From contig NZ_KB913032.1 in assembly GCF_000384215.1 (NCBI RefSeq), positions 7,339,605-7,403,604 of the forward strand: a DNA stretch of 64,000 nucleotides, in the 5' to 3' direction. This document shows, piece after piece, positions 33,466 to 42,118 of this stretch. Position numbers and translations under genes: made by a program. Under the pieces are notes generated by a model. That model worked only from the letters and a program-made list of their open reading frames with translations. It made no database searches and had not been told where the DNA came from. Numbering within the stretch: position 1 is the first letter of the stretch; the number at the start of each line of letters is the position of its first letter. Origin of the DNA: Amycolatopsis alba DSM 44262. Lineage in GTDB: Bacteria; Actinomycetota; Actinomycetes; Mycobacteriales; Pseudonocardiaceae.

Positions 33466-34950
33466 ATGGGCACTTACGAGGCAACGTCGCCGTCAGGCCG
33501 CGAGTCCGGTCCGATGGGCACCCGGCCGGGCAAGATCATCGCCGTCCATCTCAGCTACGCGTCACGGGCCGAGCAGCGCGGGCGGCGTCCGGCGAACCCG
33601 TCGTACTTCTTCAAGCCGTCGAGCTCGATCGGCGCGTCCGGGGGCACGGTCGAACGTCCGGCCGGAACCGAACTGCTGGCCTTCGAGGGCGAGATCGCGC
33701 TGGTCATCGGCACCGCGGCCCGGTGGGTCAAACCGGACGAGGCGTGGGACCACGTCGCCGCGGTCACCGCCGCGAACGACTTCGGCCTCTACGACCTGCG
33801 CACCGCGGACAAGGGCTCCAATGTCCGTTCCAAGGGCGGCGACGGTTACACCCCGCTCGGCCCCGGCCTCATCGACGCTCGCGACGTCGACCCCTCGTCA
33901 CTGCGCATCCGCACCTGGGTGAACGGCGACCTGGTGCAGGAGGACACCACGGCCGGGCTGATCTTCCCGTTGCGGCAGTTCGTTTCCGACCTCTCCCAGC
34001 ACTTCACGCTGGAACCCGGCGATGTCATCCTCACCGGCACCCCGGCCGGTTCGACGGTGGTCTCCCCCGGCGACGTCGTCGTGGTCGAGGTGGACGTCCC
34101 CGGCACCTCCGCCAGCAGCGGACGGCTCCACACCACCGTTTCCCAGGGCATCCGGTCCTTTTCGGACATCGGCAGCCTGCCCGAGGTCGACGACAAGCAG
34201 CGCGCCGAGGCCTGGGGCACTCCCGCGGCCGAACCGGTCGCAGAGGAAGCTCCCGCGCTCAGTGAAGACCTTCGCGCCAAGCTCCTTCGCGCGCCTGTCG
34301 CGGGGCTGTCCGCCCAGCTGCGCAAGCGCGGGCTGAACAACGTCGCGATCGACGGCGTCCGCCCCAACCTGCCGGGCTCGAAGATCGTCGGCACGGCGAG
34401 GACGTTGCGTTTCGTCCCGAACCGCGAGGACCTTTTCAAATCCCACGGCGGCGGCTACAACGCGCAGAAACGTCTCTTCGACTCGGTCGGCACCGGTGAG
34501 GTGATCGTCATCGAGGCCAGGGGCGACAGGGGTTCCGGCACACTCGGCGACATCCTGGCGCTGCGGGCGCGGTACCTCGGTGCCGCCGGTGTGGTCACCG
34601 ACGGCGGGGTCCGTGACTTCGGCGCCGTCGCGGAGACAGGGCTCCCGGTGTTCTCTCAGGGCCCGCATCCGGCGGTCCTCGGCCGCAAGCACGTGCCGTG
34701 GGACACCGACGTCGCGGTCGCCTGCGGCGGGGCCACCGTGCTGCCCGGCGACATCATCGTCGGCGACGACGACGGCGTGGTCGTCATCCCACCGTCGATC
34801 GCCGAGGAGATCGCCGACGCGACCCTCGTCCAGGAGGACGAAGACTCCTGGATCGCCCAGCAGGTCGGCCAGGGCCGCCCGATCGAGGGGCTCTTCCCGC
34901 TCAACCCGTTGTGGCGGGAAAGGTATGAGGCATGGCAGAAGAAGCAGTGA
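33466..34950 (+). CDS. FAH-domain / RraA-like domain fusion, replaces HpaG
   Basis: 494 residues; ATG 33514 is an alternative start. Residues about 20-235 are a fumarylacetoacetate hydrolase-fold domain with metal ligands Glu74 and Glu76 (FEGEIALVIG) and Asp105 (NDFGLYD), plus LTGTPAG. This is the HpaG half that decarboxylates or isomerises the tricarboxylate intermediate. After an acidic linker, residues about 265-475 are an RraA/class II pyruvate-aldolase-like domain keeping Asp362 (LGDILAL) and Arg383-Asp384 (TDGGVRD), so it is probably active. E. coli HpaG instead has two FAH repeats. First gene of the meta-cleavage operon. Confidence 0.85.
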   Translation: MGTYEATSPSGRESGPMGTRPGKIIAVHLSYASRAEQRGRRPANPSYFFKPSSSIGASGGTVERPAGTELLAFEGEIALVIGTAARWVKPDEAWDHVAAVTAANDFGLYDLRTADKGSNVRSKGGDGYTPLGPGLIDARDVDPSSLRIRTWVNGDLVQEDTTAGLIFPLRQFVSDLSQHFTLEPGDVILTGTPAGSTVVSPGDVVVVEVDVPGTSASSGRLHTTVSQGIRSFSDIGSLPEVDDKQRAEAWGTPAAEPVAEEAPALSEDLRAKLLRAPVAGLSAQLRKRGLNNVAIDGVRPNLPGSKIVGTARTLRFVPNREDLFKSHGGGYNAQKRLFDSVGTGEVIVIEARGDRGSGTLGDILALRARYLGAAGVVTDGGVRDFGAVAETGLPVFSQGPHPAVLGRKHVPWDTDVAVACGGATVLPGDIIVGDDDGVVVIPPSIAEEIADATLVQEDEDSWIAQQVGQGRPIEGLFPLNPLWRERYEAWQKKQ

Positions 34951-35603
34951 AGACGACCAGCAAGTCCGAGCTCGCCTACGAGTGGCTGCGTGAGCGGATC
35001 GCCCGGCACGAGTACGGGCCCGGCTACCGGCTCGTCCTCGCCGAGATCGCCGGCGCGCTCGACATGAGCGTCGTCCCGGTGCGCGAGGCGATCCGGCGGC
35101 TGGAGGCCGAACGGCTGGTGACCTTCGAGCGCAACGTCGGCGCCCGCGTGGCGATGGTGGACCAGAACGAGTACGTCCACGCCATGCAGACACTCGGCGT
35201 GGTCGAAGGCGTCGCCACCGCGCTGTCCGCGCCGGGATTGTCCGAAGAGGACATCGCGAAGGCGCGCCGGGTGAACGAGCGGATGATCGCGCTGCTGGAT
35301 CATTTCGACGCGCACGAGTTCACCGCGCTGAACCAGCAGTTCCACTCGCTGCTCTTCGCATGCTGCCCCAATCCGCAGATCCTCGACCTCGTCCACCAGG
35401 GCTGGACGCGGCTGTCCGGACTGCGTGACTCGACCTTCGCGTTCGTCCCCGACCGGGCGCACCGGTCGGTCGAGGAACACGAAGAGATCCTCCGGCTGAT
35501 CTCCGAGAAAGCCGACCCGCTCGACATCGAATTCGCCGCGCGCAATCACCGCTGGGCCACCATGCAGGCCTTTCTGGACGCCCGAGAACGCGCTAAGCGC
35601 TGA
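34932..35603 (+). CDS. GntR-family (FCD) regulator of the meta-cleavage operon
   Basis: 223 residues from ATG 34932, overlapping the fusion gene by 19 bases; GTG 34947 would overlap by GTGA and is also possible. Winged helix (LRERIARHEYGPGYRLVLAEIAGALDMSVVPVREAIRRLEAERLV) then an FCD domain with metal-type residues (DHFDAHEFTALNQQFHSLLF and the later HRSVEEHEEILRLI). Being embedded in the operon suggests feedback control by a pathway acid. The palindromes at 31224 and 33417 are its likely sites. Confidence 0.9.
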   Translation: MAEEAVKTTSKSELAYEWLRERIARHEYGPGYRLVLAEIAGALDMSVVPVREAIRRLEAERLVTFERNVGARVAMVDQNEYVHAMQTLGVVEGVATALSAPGLSEEDIAKARRVNERMIALLDHFDAHEFTALNQQFHSLLFACCPNPQILDLVHQGWTRLSGLRDSTFAFVPDRAHRSVEEHEEILRLISEKADPLDIEFAARNHRWATMQAFLDARERAKR

Positions 35604-35616
35604 CTGAGGAGGACCT

Positions 35617-37122
35617 TTGACCAGCACGACTCCCCGGCCGATCCCGAACGGTGTCCCGGAACGGATCCGGCACTACATCGGCGGCGAACTCGTCGACTCG
35701 GCCGACGGCGCCGTCTTCGACGTGCTCGACCCGGTGACCAACGAGGTCTACGTCCAGGCCGCCGCGGGCAAGAAGGCCGACATCGATCGCGCCGTCGCCG
35801 CCGCGCGGAAGGCGTTCACCGAAGGCCCCTGGCCGAAGCTGCTGCCGCGCGAACGGTCGCGGGTGCTGAACCGCATCGCCGACCTCGTCGAGTCGCGGGA
35901 CAAGCGGCTGGCCGCGCTGGAGAGTTTCGACTCCGGCCTGCCGATCTCGCAGGCTTTGGGCCAGGCCCGCCGGGCGGCGGAGAACTTCCGGTTCTTCGCC
36001 GATCTGATCGTCGCGCAGGCCGACGACACCTACAAGGTGCCCGGCCGCCAGATCAACTACGTCAACCGCAAGCCGATCGGCGTCGCCGGGCTGATCACGC
36101 CGTGGAACACGCCGTTCATGCTGGAGTCGTGGAAACTCGCGCCCGCGCTGGCGACCGGCAACACCGTCGTGCTCAAGCCCGCCGAATTCACGCCGCTTTC
36201 GGCGTCGCTGTGGGCGGAGATCTTCGAAGAGGCCGGGCTGCCGCCGGGCGTGTTCAACCTCGTCAACGGTTTCGGCGAGGACGCGGGCGACGCGCTGGTC
36301 AAGCATCCGGACGTCCCGCTGATCTCGTTCACCGGCGAGAGCGGCACCGGCAGCCTGATCTTCGGGAACGCGGCGCCGTTCCTCAAAGGACTGTCGATGG
36401 AGCTGGGCGGCAAGTCCCCCGCCATCGTCTTCGCCGACGCCGACCTCGAGACCGCGATCGACGCGACGATCTTCGGCGTGTTCTCGCTCAACGGCGAACG
36501 CTGCACCGCGGGCAGCCGGATCCTGGTCGAGCGCGCGATCTACGACGAGTTCGTCGAGCGCTACGCCGCGCAGGCCAAACGCGTCGTGGTCGGTGACCCG
36601 AGCGACCCCAAGACCGAGGTCGGCGCGCTGGTACACCCCGAGCACTACGACAAGGTCATGAAGTACATCGAGATCGGCAAGACCGAAGGCAGGCTCGTCG
36701 CCGGTGGCGGCCGCCCCGACGGCTTCCCGACCGGGAACTACGTGGCGCCGACGGTGTTCGCCGACGTCAAACCGGACGCCCGGATCTTCCAGGAGGAGAT
36801 CTTCGGCCCGGTCGTCGCGATCACCCCGTTCGACAGTGAAGACGAAGCACTGGCGCTGGCGAACAACACGAAGTACGGGCTCGCGGCCTACGTCTGGACC
36901 AACGACCTCAAGCGGGCGCACAACTTCGCCCAGTCCGTCGAGGCCGGGATGGTGTGGCTCAACTCGAACAACGTCCGCGACCTGCGCACCCCGTTCGGCG
37001 GGGTGAAGGCGTCCGGGCTGGGGCACGAGGGCGGCTACCGCTCGATCGACTTCTACACCGACCAGCAGGCGGTGCACATCAATCTCGGCGAGGTGCACAA
37101 CCCCGCCTTCGGCAAGGGCTGA
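35617..37122 (+). CDS. hpaE: 5-carboxymethyl-2-hydroxymuconate semialdehyde dehydrogenase (HpaE)
   Basis: 501 residues from TTG 35617, chosen because GAGGAGGACC lies at 35606-35613. Aldehyde dehydrogenase fold: Asn164 in TPWNTPF, Glu262 in MELGGKSPA and the catalytic Cys296 in NGERCTAGSR, NAD site ISFTGESGTG. HpaE oxidises the ring-cleavage semialdehyde to 5-carboxymethyl-2-hydroxymuconate. Position directly before the extradiol dioxygenase gene supports this over other ALDH roles. Confidence 0.93.
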   Translation: MTSTTPRPIPNGVPERIRHYIGGELVDSADGAVFDVLDPVTNEVYVQAAAGKKADIDRAVAAARKAFTEGPWPKLLPRERSRVLNRIADLVESRDKRLAALESFDSGLPISQALGQARRAAENFRFFADLIVAQADDTYKVPGRQINYVNRKPIGVAGLITPWNTPFMLESWKLAPALATGNTVVLKPAEFTPLSASLWAEIFEEAGLPPGVFNLVNGFGEDAGDALVKHPDVPLISFTGESGTGSLIFGNAAPFLKGLSMELGGKSPAIVFADADLETAIDATIFGVFSLNGERCTAGSRILVERAIYDEFVERYAAQAKRVVVGDPSDPKTEVGALVHPEHYDKVMKYIEIGKTEGRLVAGGGRPDGFPTGNYVAPTVFADVKPDARIFQEEIFGPVVAITPFDSEDEALALANNTKYGLAAYVWTNDLKRAHNFAQSVEAGMVWLNSNNVRDLRTPFGGVKASGLGHEGGYRSIDFYTDQQAVHINLGEVHNPAFGKG

Positions 37123-37154
37123 CCCCCACTCCCCCGTCCACAAAGGATGTTGTC

Positions 37155-38249
37155 ATGAACCCGATCCCTACGCCGTCCTCTCCACCACCGGACGTCCTGC
37201 GCTGCGCGTACATGGAACTCGTCGTCACCGATCTGGCGCGGTCGCGCGCGTTCTACGCCGATGTCCTCGGCCTGACGGTGACCGATGAGGACGAGAACAC
37301 GGTCAGTCTCCGCACGATCGACGAGTTCATCCACCACAACCTCGTGCTGCGCCAGGGCCCGATCGCGGCGGTCGCGGCGTTCTCCTACCGGGTGCGCTCG
37401 CCGGAGGATCTGGACAAGGCCGTCGCGTTCTACACGGAGCTGGGCTGCCGGGTCGAACGCCGCGAGGAGGGCTACACCAAGGGCATCGGCGATTCGGTGC
37501 GCGTGCAGGACCCGCTCGGCTTCCCGATCGAGTTCTTCCACGACGTCCAGCACGTCGAGCGCCTGGGCTGGCGGTACGACCTGCACCTGCCGGGCGCGCT
37601 GGTGCGGCTCGACCACTTCAACCAGGTCACGCCGGACGTCCCGCTCGCGGTGAAGCACATGGAGGACCTCAACTTCCGGGTCACCGAAGACATCCAGGAC
37701 GAGCAGGGCACCACCTACGCGGCATGGATGCGCCGCAAGCCCACCGTGCACGACACCGCGATGACCGGCGGTGACGGGCCGCGGATGCACCACGTCGCCT
37801 TCGCCACGCACGAGAAGCACAACATCCTGTCCATCTGCGACAAACTCGGCTCGCTGCGGATGTCGGACCATATCGAACGCGGCCCCGGCAGGCACGGCGT
37901 CTCGAACGCGTTCTACCTCTACCTGCGCGACCCCGACGGGCACCGCGTCGAGATCTACACGCAGGACTACTACACCGGCGACCCGGACAACCCGGTCGTC
38001 ACCTGGGACGTGCACGACAACCAGCGCCGCGACTGGTGGGGCACGCCGGTGGTCCCGTCGTGGTACACCGACGCGTCACTGGTGCTCGACCTCGACGGCA
38101 AACCGCAGCCGGTGGTCGCGCGGACCGACGACAGCGAACTGGAAGTCACCATCGGCGCCGACGGCTTCTCCTACACCCGCAAGGGTGACGAAGACGGGGA
38201 ACTGCCGGCCTGGAAACAGGGCGAGTACAAACTCGGCAACCAGCTCTGA
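37155..38249 (+). CDS. hpaD: Homoprotocatechuate 2,3-dioxygenase (HpaD), type I extradiol enzyme
   Basis: 364 residues from ATG 37155. It matches the Brevibacterium fuscum enzyme (365 residues) in length and active-site spacing. Metal ligands His154, His213 and Glu266 correspond to its His155, His214 and Glu267, and acid-base His199 to its His200. Two VOC modules form each half. It cleaves homoprotocatechuate next to the diol using Fe(II) or Mn(II), giving the semialdehyde used by HpaE. The C-terminal 45 residues form the lid region of this subclass. Confidence 0.95.
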   Translation: MNPIPTPSSPPPDVLRCAYMELVVTDLARSRAFYADVLGLTVTDEDENTVSLRTIDEFIHHNLVLRQGPIAAVAAFSYRVRSPEDLDKAVAFYTELGCRVERREEGYTKGIGDSVRVQDPLGFPIEFFHDVQHVERLGWRYDLHLPGALVRLDHFNQVTPDVPLAVKHMEDLNFRVTEDIQDEQGTTYAAWMRRKPTVHDTAMTGGDGPRMHHVAFATHEKHNILSICDKLGSLRMSDHIERGPGRHGVSNAFYLYLRDPDGHRVEIYTQDYYTGDPDNPVVTWDVHDNQRRDWWGTPVVPSWYTDASLVLDLDGKPQPVVARTDDSELEVTIGADGFSYTRKGDEDGELPAWKQGEYKLGNQL

Positions 38250-38258
38250 GGCGGGGAC

Positions 38259-39044
38259 ATGCTCGAACAGGAAACGATCACCGCGATCGCCGATGAGCTG
38301 GCGGCCGCGGAAGAGGCACGGGAGACGATCCCGCTGCTGACGGCCCGCTACCCGGACATGACCGTCGAAGACTCGTACGCCGTGCAGAACGAATGGCGGC
38401 GCCGGGGTATCGCGGCGGGACGACGTCCGGTCGGCCGCAAGATCGGGCTCACCTCGAAGGTCATGCAGGCCGCCACCGGGATCACCGAACCCGATTACGG
38501 CGCCATCTTCGCGGACATGGTGTTCGAGAACGGTTCCGTGATCGAGCACAGCCGGTTCTCGAACGTGCGCATCGAGGTCGAGCTGGCCTTCGTGCTCCGC
38601 GAGTCGCTCTCCGGGCCGGACGCCACGGTGTTCGACGTGCTGCGGGCGACCGAGTACGTCGTGCCGGCGCTGGAGATCCTGTCTTCGCGCATCGAGATGG
38701 CGGGGCGGACCATCGTGGACACGATCAGCGACAACGCGGCCATGGGCGGCATGGTCTACGGCGGCAACCCGGTCGCCGTGGACGCCGTCGACCTGCGGTG
38801 GGTTTCGGCGCTGTTGTACCGCAACGAAACCATCGAGGAATCCGGCGTCGCCGCCGCGGTGCTGAACCATCCGGCGAACGGCGTCGCCTGGCTGGCGAAC
38901 AAACTCGCACAGCACGGCGACAAACTCGATCCGGGCGACATCGTGCTGGCCGGGTCGTTCACCCGGCCGATGTGGGTGCACCCCGGCGACACCGTGACCG
39001 CCGACTACCGGGACCTGGGGGCGATCACATGCCGCTTCGTCTAG
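38259..39044 (+). CDS. hpaH: 2-oxo-hept-4-ene-1,7-dioate hydratase (HpaH)
   Basis: 261 residues, ten bases after hpaD. FAH-like hydratase fold: an N-terminal helical pair (ITAIADELAAAEEARE), GRKIGLTSKVMQAATGI, metal-site DYGAIFADMVFENGS and VRIEVELAFVL, and LDPGDIVLAGSFTRPMWVHPGDTV. It adds water to the dienoate to give 4-hydroxy-2-oxoheptanedioate, the substrate of HpaI. It overlaps hpaI by 16 bases. Confidence 0.92.
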   Translation: MLEQETITAIADELAAAEEARETIPLLTARYPDMTVEDSYAVQNEWRRRGIAAGRRPVGRKIGLTSKVMQAATGITEPDYGAIFADMVFENGSVIEHSRFSNVRIEVELAFVLRESLSGPDATVFDVLRATEYVVPALEILSSRIEMAGRTIVDTISDNAAMGGMVYGGNPVAVDAVDLRWVSALLYRNETIEESGVAAAVLNHPANGVAWLANKLAQHGDKLDPGDIVLAGSFTRPMWVHPGDTVTADYRDLGAITCRFV

Positions 39045-39796
39045 ACCCGCCGTTCCGGGATCAGTTGTCCGAACGGCCGCTGATCGGCATGTGGGTGACG
39101 TCGGGCAGCCCGGTCGTCGCGGAGATCTGCGCGGGGTCCGGTCTCGACTGGCTGCTCATCGACACCGAGCACACCCCCACCGGCCTGGAGACGGTGCAGT
39201 CGCTGCTGCAGACGATCGCCGCCTATCCGATCACGCCGATGGTGCGCGCCCCGTCCGGCGACACCGTCGCGCTGAAGCAACTGCTCGACCTGGGCGCGCA
39301 GAACCTGCTCGTGCCCATGGTCGACAGCGCGGAGGAGGCGGAGGCCGTCGTGCGGGCCGTCCGCTATCCGCCGCGGGGCGTGCGCGGCGTCGGCAGCGCC
39401 CTCTCCCGGTCCGCGCGCTGGAACCGCGTCGAGGGCTACTTGACGAACGCCGACGCGTTCACATCCTTGTTCGTCCAGATCGAGTCGACGGCGGGTGTCG
39501 CGGCCGCCGCCGAGATCGCCGCTGTCGATGGCGTCGACGGGGTTTTCGTCGGCCCCTCCGACCTGGCTGCCTCCATGGGACTGCTCGGACAGCAGACGCA
39601 TCCCGATGTCACCGCTGCCGTCCTCGGCACGTTCGAGGCTGTTCGCGAGCAGGGAAAGCCAGTCGGGGTCAACGCGTTCGACGCCGCACAGGCCCAGCGC
39701 TATCTCGACGCCGGTGCTTCGTTCGTTCTGGTCGGCGCCGATGTCACTTTGCTGGCCCAGGGTTCGGAGGCGCTCGCGCGGAGGCATTCGGTTTAA
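39029..39796 (+). CDS. hpaI: 4-hydroxy-2-oxoheptanedioate aldolase (HpaI)
   Basis: 255 residues from ATG 39029, inside the end of hpaH. Class II HpcH/HpaI aldolase barrel with His48 (IDTEHTPTG), Arg73 (MVRAPSGD), Glu152 (VQIESTAGV) and Asp178 (GPSDLA), matching E. coli HpaI His45, Arg70, Glu149 and Asp175 with a shift of three. It splits the product to pyruvate and succinic semialdehyde. Last gene of the cluster. Confidence 0.93.
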   Translation: MPLRLDPPFRDQLSERPLIGMWVTSGSPVVAEICAGSGLDWLLIDTEHTPTGLETVQSLLQTIAAYPITPMVRAPSGDTVALKQLLDLGAQNLLVPMVDSAEEAEAVVRAVRYPPRGVRGVGSALSRSARWNRVEGYLTNADAFTSLFVQIESTAGVAAAAEIAAVDGVDGVFVGPSDLAASMGLLGQQTHPDVTAAVLGTFEAVREQGKPVGVNAFDAAQAQRYLDAGASFVLVGADVTLLAQGSEALARRHSV

Positions 39797-39804
39797 GGGG
39801 CGGC

Positions 39805-40602
39805 TCAGGTGTCGGCCTGAAGCCCTTCCTTGATGAGGTTTTCGGCGGCCGATCGGCCCAGCCGGAGGAAGGGGGCGGCGCGGCCCATGTCGCGATCGGT
39901 GAACTCGTAGACATGGCGTGCCGCATGGGCCCTGGCGGCCCGAAGGTCGGTGACCATGATGGTGCGCACCAGAGCAGACAAGGCCGCGGCGGTCTCCGCG
40001 GCGGCGACCGCCCCCGGCAGGTCGGCGATCGCGCCGGTCAGCGTCGCCACGGCGTCCCGCGCGTGCCGTGCCGCGCGGACCAGGTCTGAGGAGCAGTCCT
40101 CGTCATGCTCAGCACCCGCCGCGTACACGCGGCGCACGGCCTGGTCGGCGTTCAGTTCGGCCCACACCACCTCGTCCCCCGCGCGTTCGGAAACGTAGAC
40201 ACCGCCCGCGGTCAACCAAAGCGACTCGACCTCTTCATCACGCACGACCCGTCGCGCGGTGGACGGGTCGAACCACCACGCCCCGGTCCACGGCAGGCGG
40301 CCGGTCACGAAAACGGCCTCACCGTCCGGACCGGGGAAGAAATCACCCTGCTCGTCCGGGACGCCGTAGTGAGACCGGTCCGTCTCCTTCGGGACGCACA
40401 ACGTATTCGCCACCGCGAAATCCACCTCGTCGGGCAGATCGGCACCGGTCAGCGCGACCGGGTACGCGGACTCCCCGGTCCAGCTTCCGACAGCCCAGCC
40501 GCGCGCTGTCAGCCGGACGCCGGTCCGCGAAGCCGGCGCGCCCTGCCGTACGGCTTCATGCAGCGCCAGCACGAGATCAGGGTCGATGATGGACTCGCTC
40601 AC
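39805..40602 (-). CDS. Hypothetical protein
   Basis: 265 residues from GTG 40602; upstream sequence in frame is low-complexity and dismissed. The N-terminal half is beta-rich (GVRLTARGWAVGSWTGESAYPVAL, GEAVFVTGRLPWTGAWWFDPSTARRV, LWLTAGGVYVSERAGDEVVWAEL). The C-terminal 100 residues are long helices (HARDAVATLTGAIADLPGAVAAAETAAALSALV) that may form a coiled coil. No signal peptide or membrane segment. I do not recognise it. It converges on hpaI with an eight-base gap. Confidence 0.6.
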   Translation of the reverse strand: MSESIIDPDLVLALHEAVRQGAPASRTGVRLTARGWAVGSWTGESAYPVALTGADLPDEVDFAVANTLCVPKETDRSHYGVPDEQGDFFPGPDGEAVFVTGRLPWTGAWWFDPSTARRVVRDEEVESLWLTAGGVYVSERAGDEVVWAELNADQAVRRVYAAGAEHDEDCSSDLVRAARHARDAVATLTGAIADLPGAVAAAETAAALSALVRTIMVTDLRAARAHAARHVYEFTDRDMGRAAPFLRLGRSAAENLIKEGLQADT

Positions 40603-40729
40603 GGCGCACAGCGTACGTCCCGGATCGGCCTGTGCTGCTGTGACCCGATCGGGCCGCCACCGCTGATCCCAGGCATGGTGAGGGGCCCGTCGCCGGTGTG
40701 GCCGACGGGCTCCTCGGGGTCGTGCAAGG

Positions 40730-41983
40730 TCAGACGCGGTGGAGGGTGTTGCGCCGAGATCTTCGGAGCGGGTCCAAGTACTGGGGCGGGATGAACTCCG
40801 GTAACCCATCGGCCGCCATCCGGACTTGCCAGTCACCGTGATGAATCAACCGATGATGAAAACCGCACAGCAGCACCAGATTGCGGAGATCGGTCGGTCC
40901 GCCGTCTGCCCAGTGATCAATATGGTGGGCATGGCAGTTCTTGGGTCTTCGATGACAACCAGGGAAGGCGCAGCCCCTGTCGCGGATGTTCAACGCCCGC
41001 CGCTGTCCCGGCGTGACGAACCGCCGCAGACGCCCCACATCCAGCGGCTCGCCCGCGGCACTCATCACGACCGGGAGCATGAGACAGTCGCAGGCGGCCA
41101 TCCGGGCGTCGCGGGCGGTCATCGTCCCGACAAAATCCAGGCACGCGGTCCCGAGACCGGACTTCAACTCATCCAGGCCGATGGTGACGTGCACCAAGGT
41201 GCGATACCCGCTGGTGCCGGGCTGGTCCGGGCACGCGATCGCCAGATCCAGAAGTTCGGCCCAGGCGTCACCCTGGCGTTCGGCCTTGGTCCGCAGATCC
41301 GCCTGGCCGAACTCGTCCACCGGGCGCGGTGTCGCGTACGCCTCCAGCGCGGCCGCCGTCCGGGCCCCGAGCTCGTCATCCAGCAACCCGTTCAGCTTCC
41401 AGAAGCCGTCTTTGCGGCGTTCCAGGGTGACCTCGCGGCGAGGCTCGGCAGGTTCGGGATCCTTCGGTTCGTTCCCGTCGGGATCGAGCCAGCCGAGCAA
41501 ATCCTGCTCGGCCTTCGCCAGCTGCCGAGGCCCGGCATCACGAGCGAGGGTCGCGAGGATCTTCTCCGCACACTCCCGATCCTCGGCAGACGTATCCGCA
41601 GGGATCCTTCTCAGGATGTCCAGGATCTGCTGGATCCGCTCGTGCCCGACCAGCCCCTCCGCCGCCACAGCGGCAGTGGCGGGCGCGAACGCCGCAACCT
41701 CACTGCCATCCAACGCCCGCGTGGGGTTCAACGCGATCGCCTGATTCACCACCGACCGCGCCTCACCGAACGACAACCCCGCCACATCAGCGAACCAGGT
41801 AATCGTGGACCCATAGCCATATAAGTCTTTCGCGCCCCGAGACTCCACCTCCGCCAGGTACTGGCCCAGCGCCGCGGAGGCGACCCTCATCACCTGCAGG
41901 AACTGCCGCACGCCATGCGCAAGCTCCAGCTTGCCGGCGCGCCACAACTCCTGCGGCAACTCGGGAAGAAAGGTCTCGGGCAC
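40730..41983 (-). CDS. DUF222 / HNH endonuclease domain protein (13E12-type)
   Basis: 417 residues from GTG 41983. The DUF222 region (about 1-290) is helical with long acidic-basic stretches. The C-terminal HNH domain has RDRGCAFPGC...CHAHHIDHWADGGPTDLRNLVLLCGFHHRLIHHG, with zinc Cys pairs and the His-His catalytic core. Such 13E12-like proteins are multi-copy in actinobacteria, and several mycobacterial members are LexA-controlled. A LexA-type box lies 22 bases upstream of this start (42005-42020). Biological role unresolved. Confidence 0.88.
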   Translation of the reverse strand: MPETFLPELPQELWRAGKLELAHGVRQFLQVMRVASAALGQYLAEVESRGAKDLYGYGSTITWFADVAGLSFGEARSVVNQAIALNPTRALDGSEVAAFAPATAAVAAEGLVGHERIQQILDILRRIPADTSAEDRECAEKILATLARDAGPRQLAKAEQDLLGWLDPDGNEPKDPEPAEPRREVTLERRKDGFWKLNGLLDDELGARTAAALEAYATPRPVDEFGQADLRTKAERQGDAWAELLDLAIACPDQPGTSGYRTLVHVTIGLDELKSGLGTACLDFVGTMTARDARMAACDCLMLPVVMSAAGEPLDVGRLRRFVTPGQRRALNIRDRGCAFPGCHRRPKNCHAHHIDHWADGGPTDLRNLVLLCGFHHRLIHHGDWQVRMAADGLPEFIPPQYLDPLRRSRRNTLHRV

Positions 41984-42004
41984 TTCTTCACAATACCACA
42001 ACTG

Positions 42005-42020
42005 TCGAACACCTGTTCGC
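42005..42020 (-). promoter_or_regulatory. LexA-type SOS box upstream of the HNH gene
   Basis: TCGAAC-ACCT-GTTCGC fits the actinobacterial SOS consensus TCGAAC-N4-GTTCGA with one mismatch at the last base. It lies 22 bases before the start codon, where LexA binding would block transcription. Confidence 0.65.
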
Positions 42021-42118
42021 AACCTTAAGTGACTGCGAAACCGCTCAATTCCCACTGAAGAGTGACTGAGCAGTTCGGCCGAAAACACATCGCGCATACG
42101 TCAAAAGGCGAAAGTGAT

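Noticed and set aside
34932..35603. GntR gene starting at GTG 34947 instead of ATG 34932
   Set aside because: Both are possible; the ATG with GAGG before it was preferred, and the choice changes only five residues.
40730..41983. The HNH protein as part of an intron or mobile element
   Set aside because: No inverted repeats, target duplication, reverse transcriptase or interrupted gene around it; DUF222-HNH proteins are stand-alone in actinobacteria.
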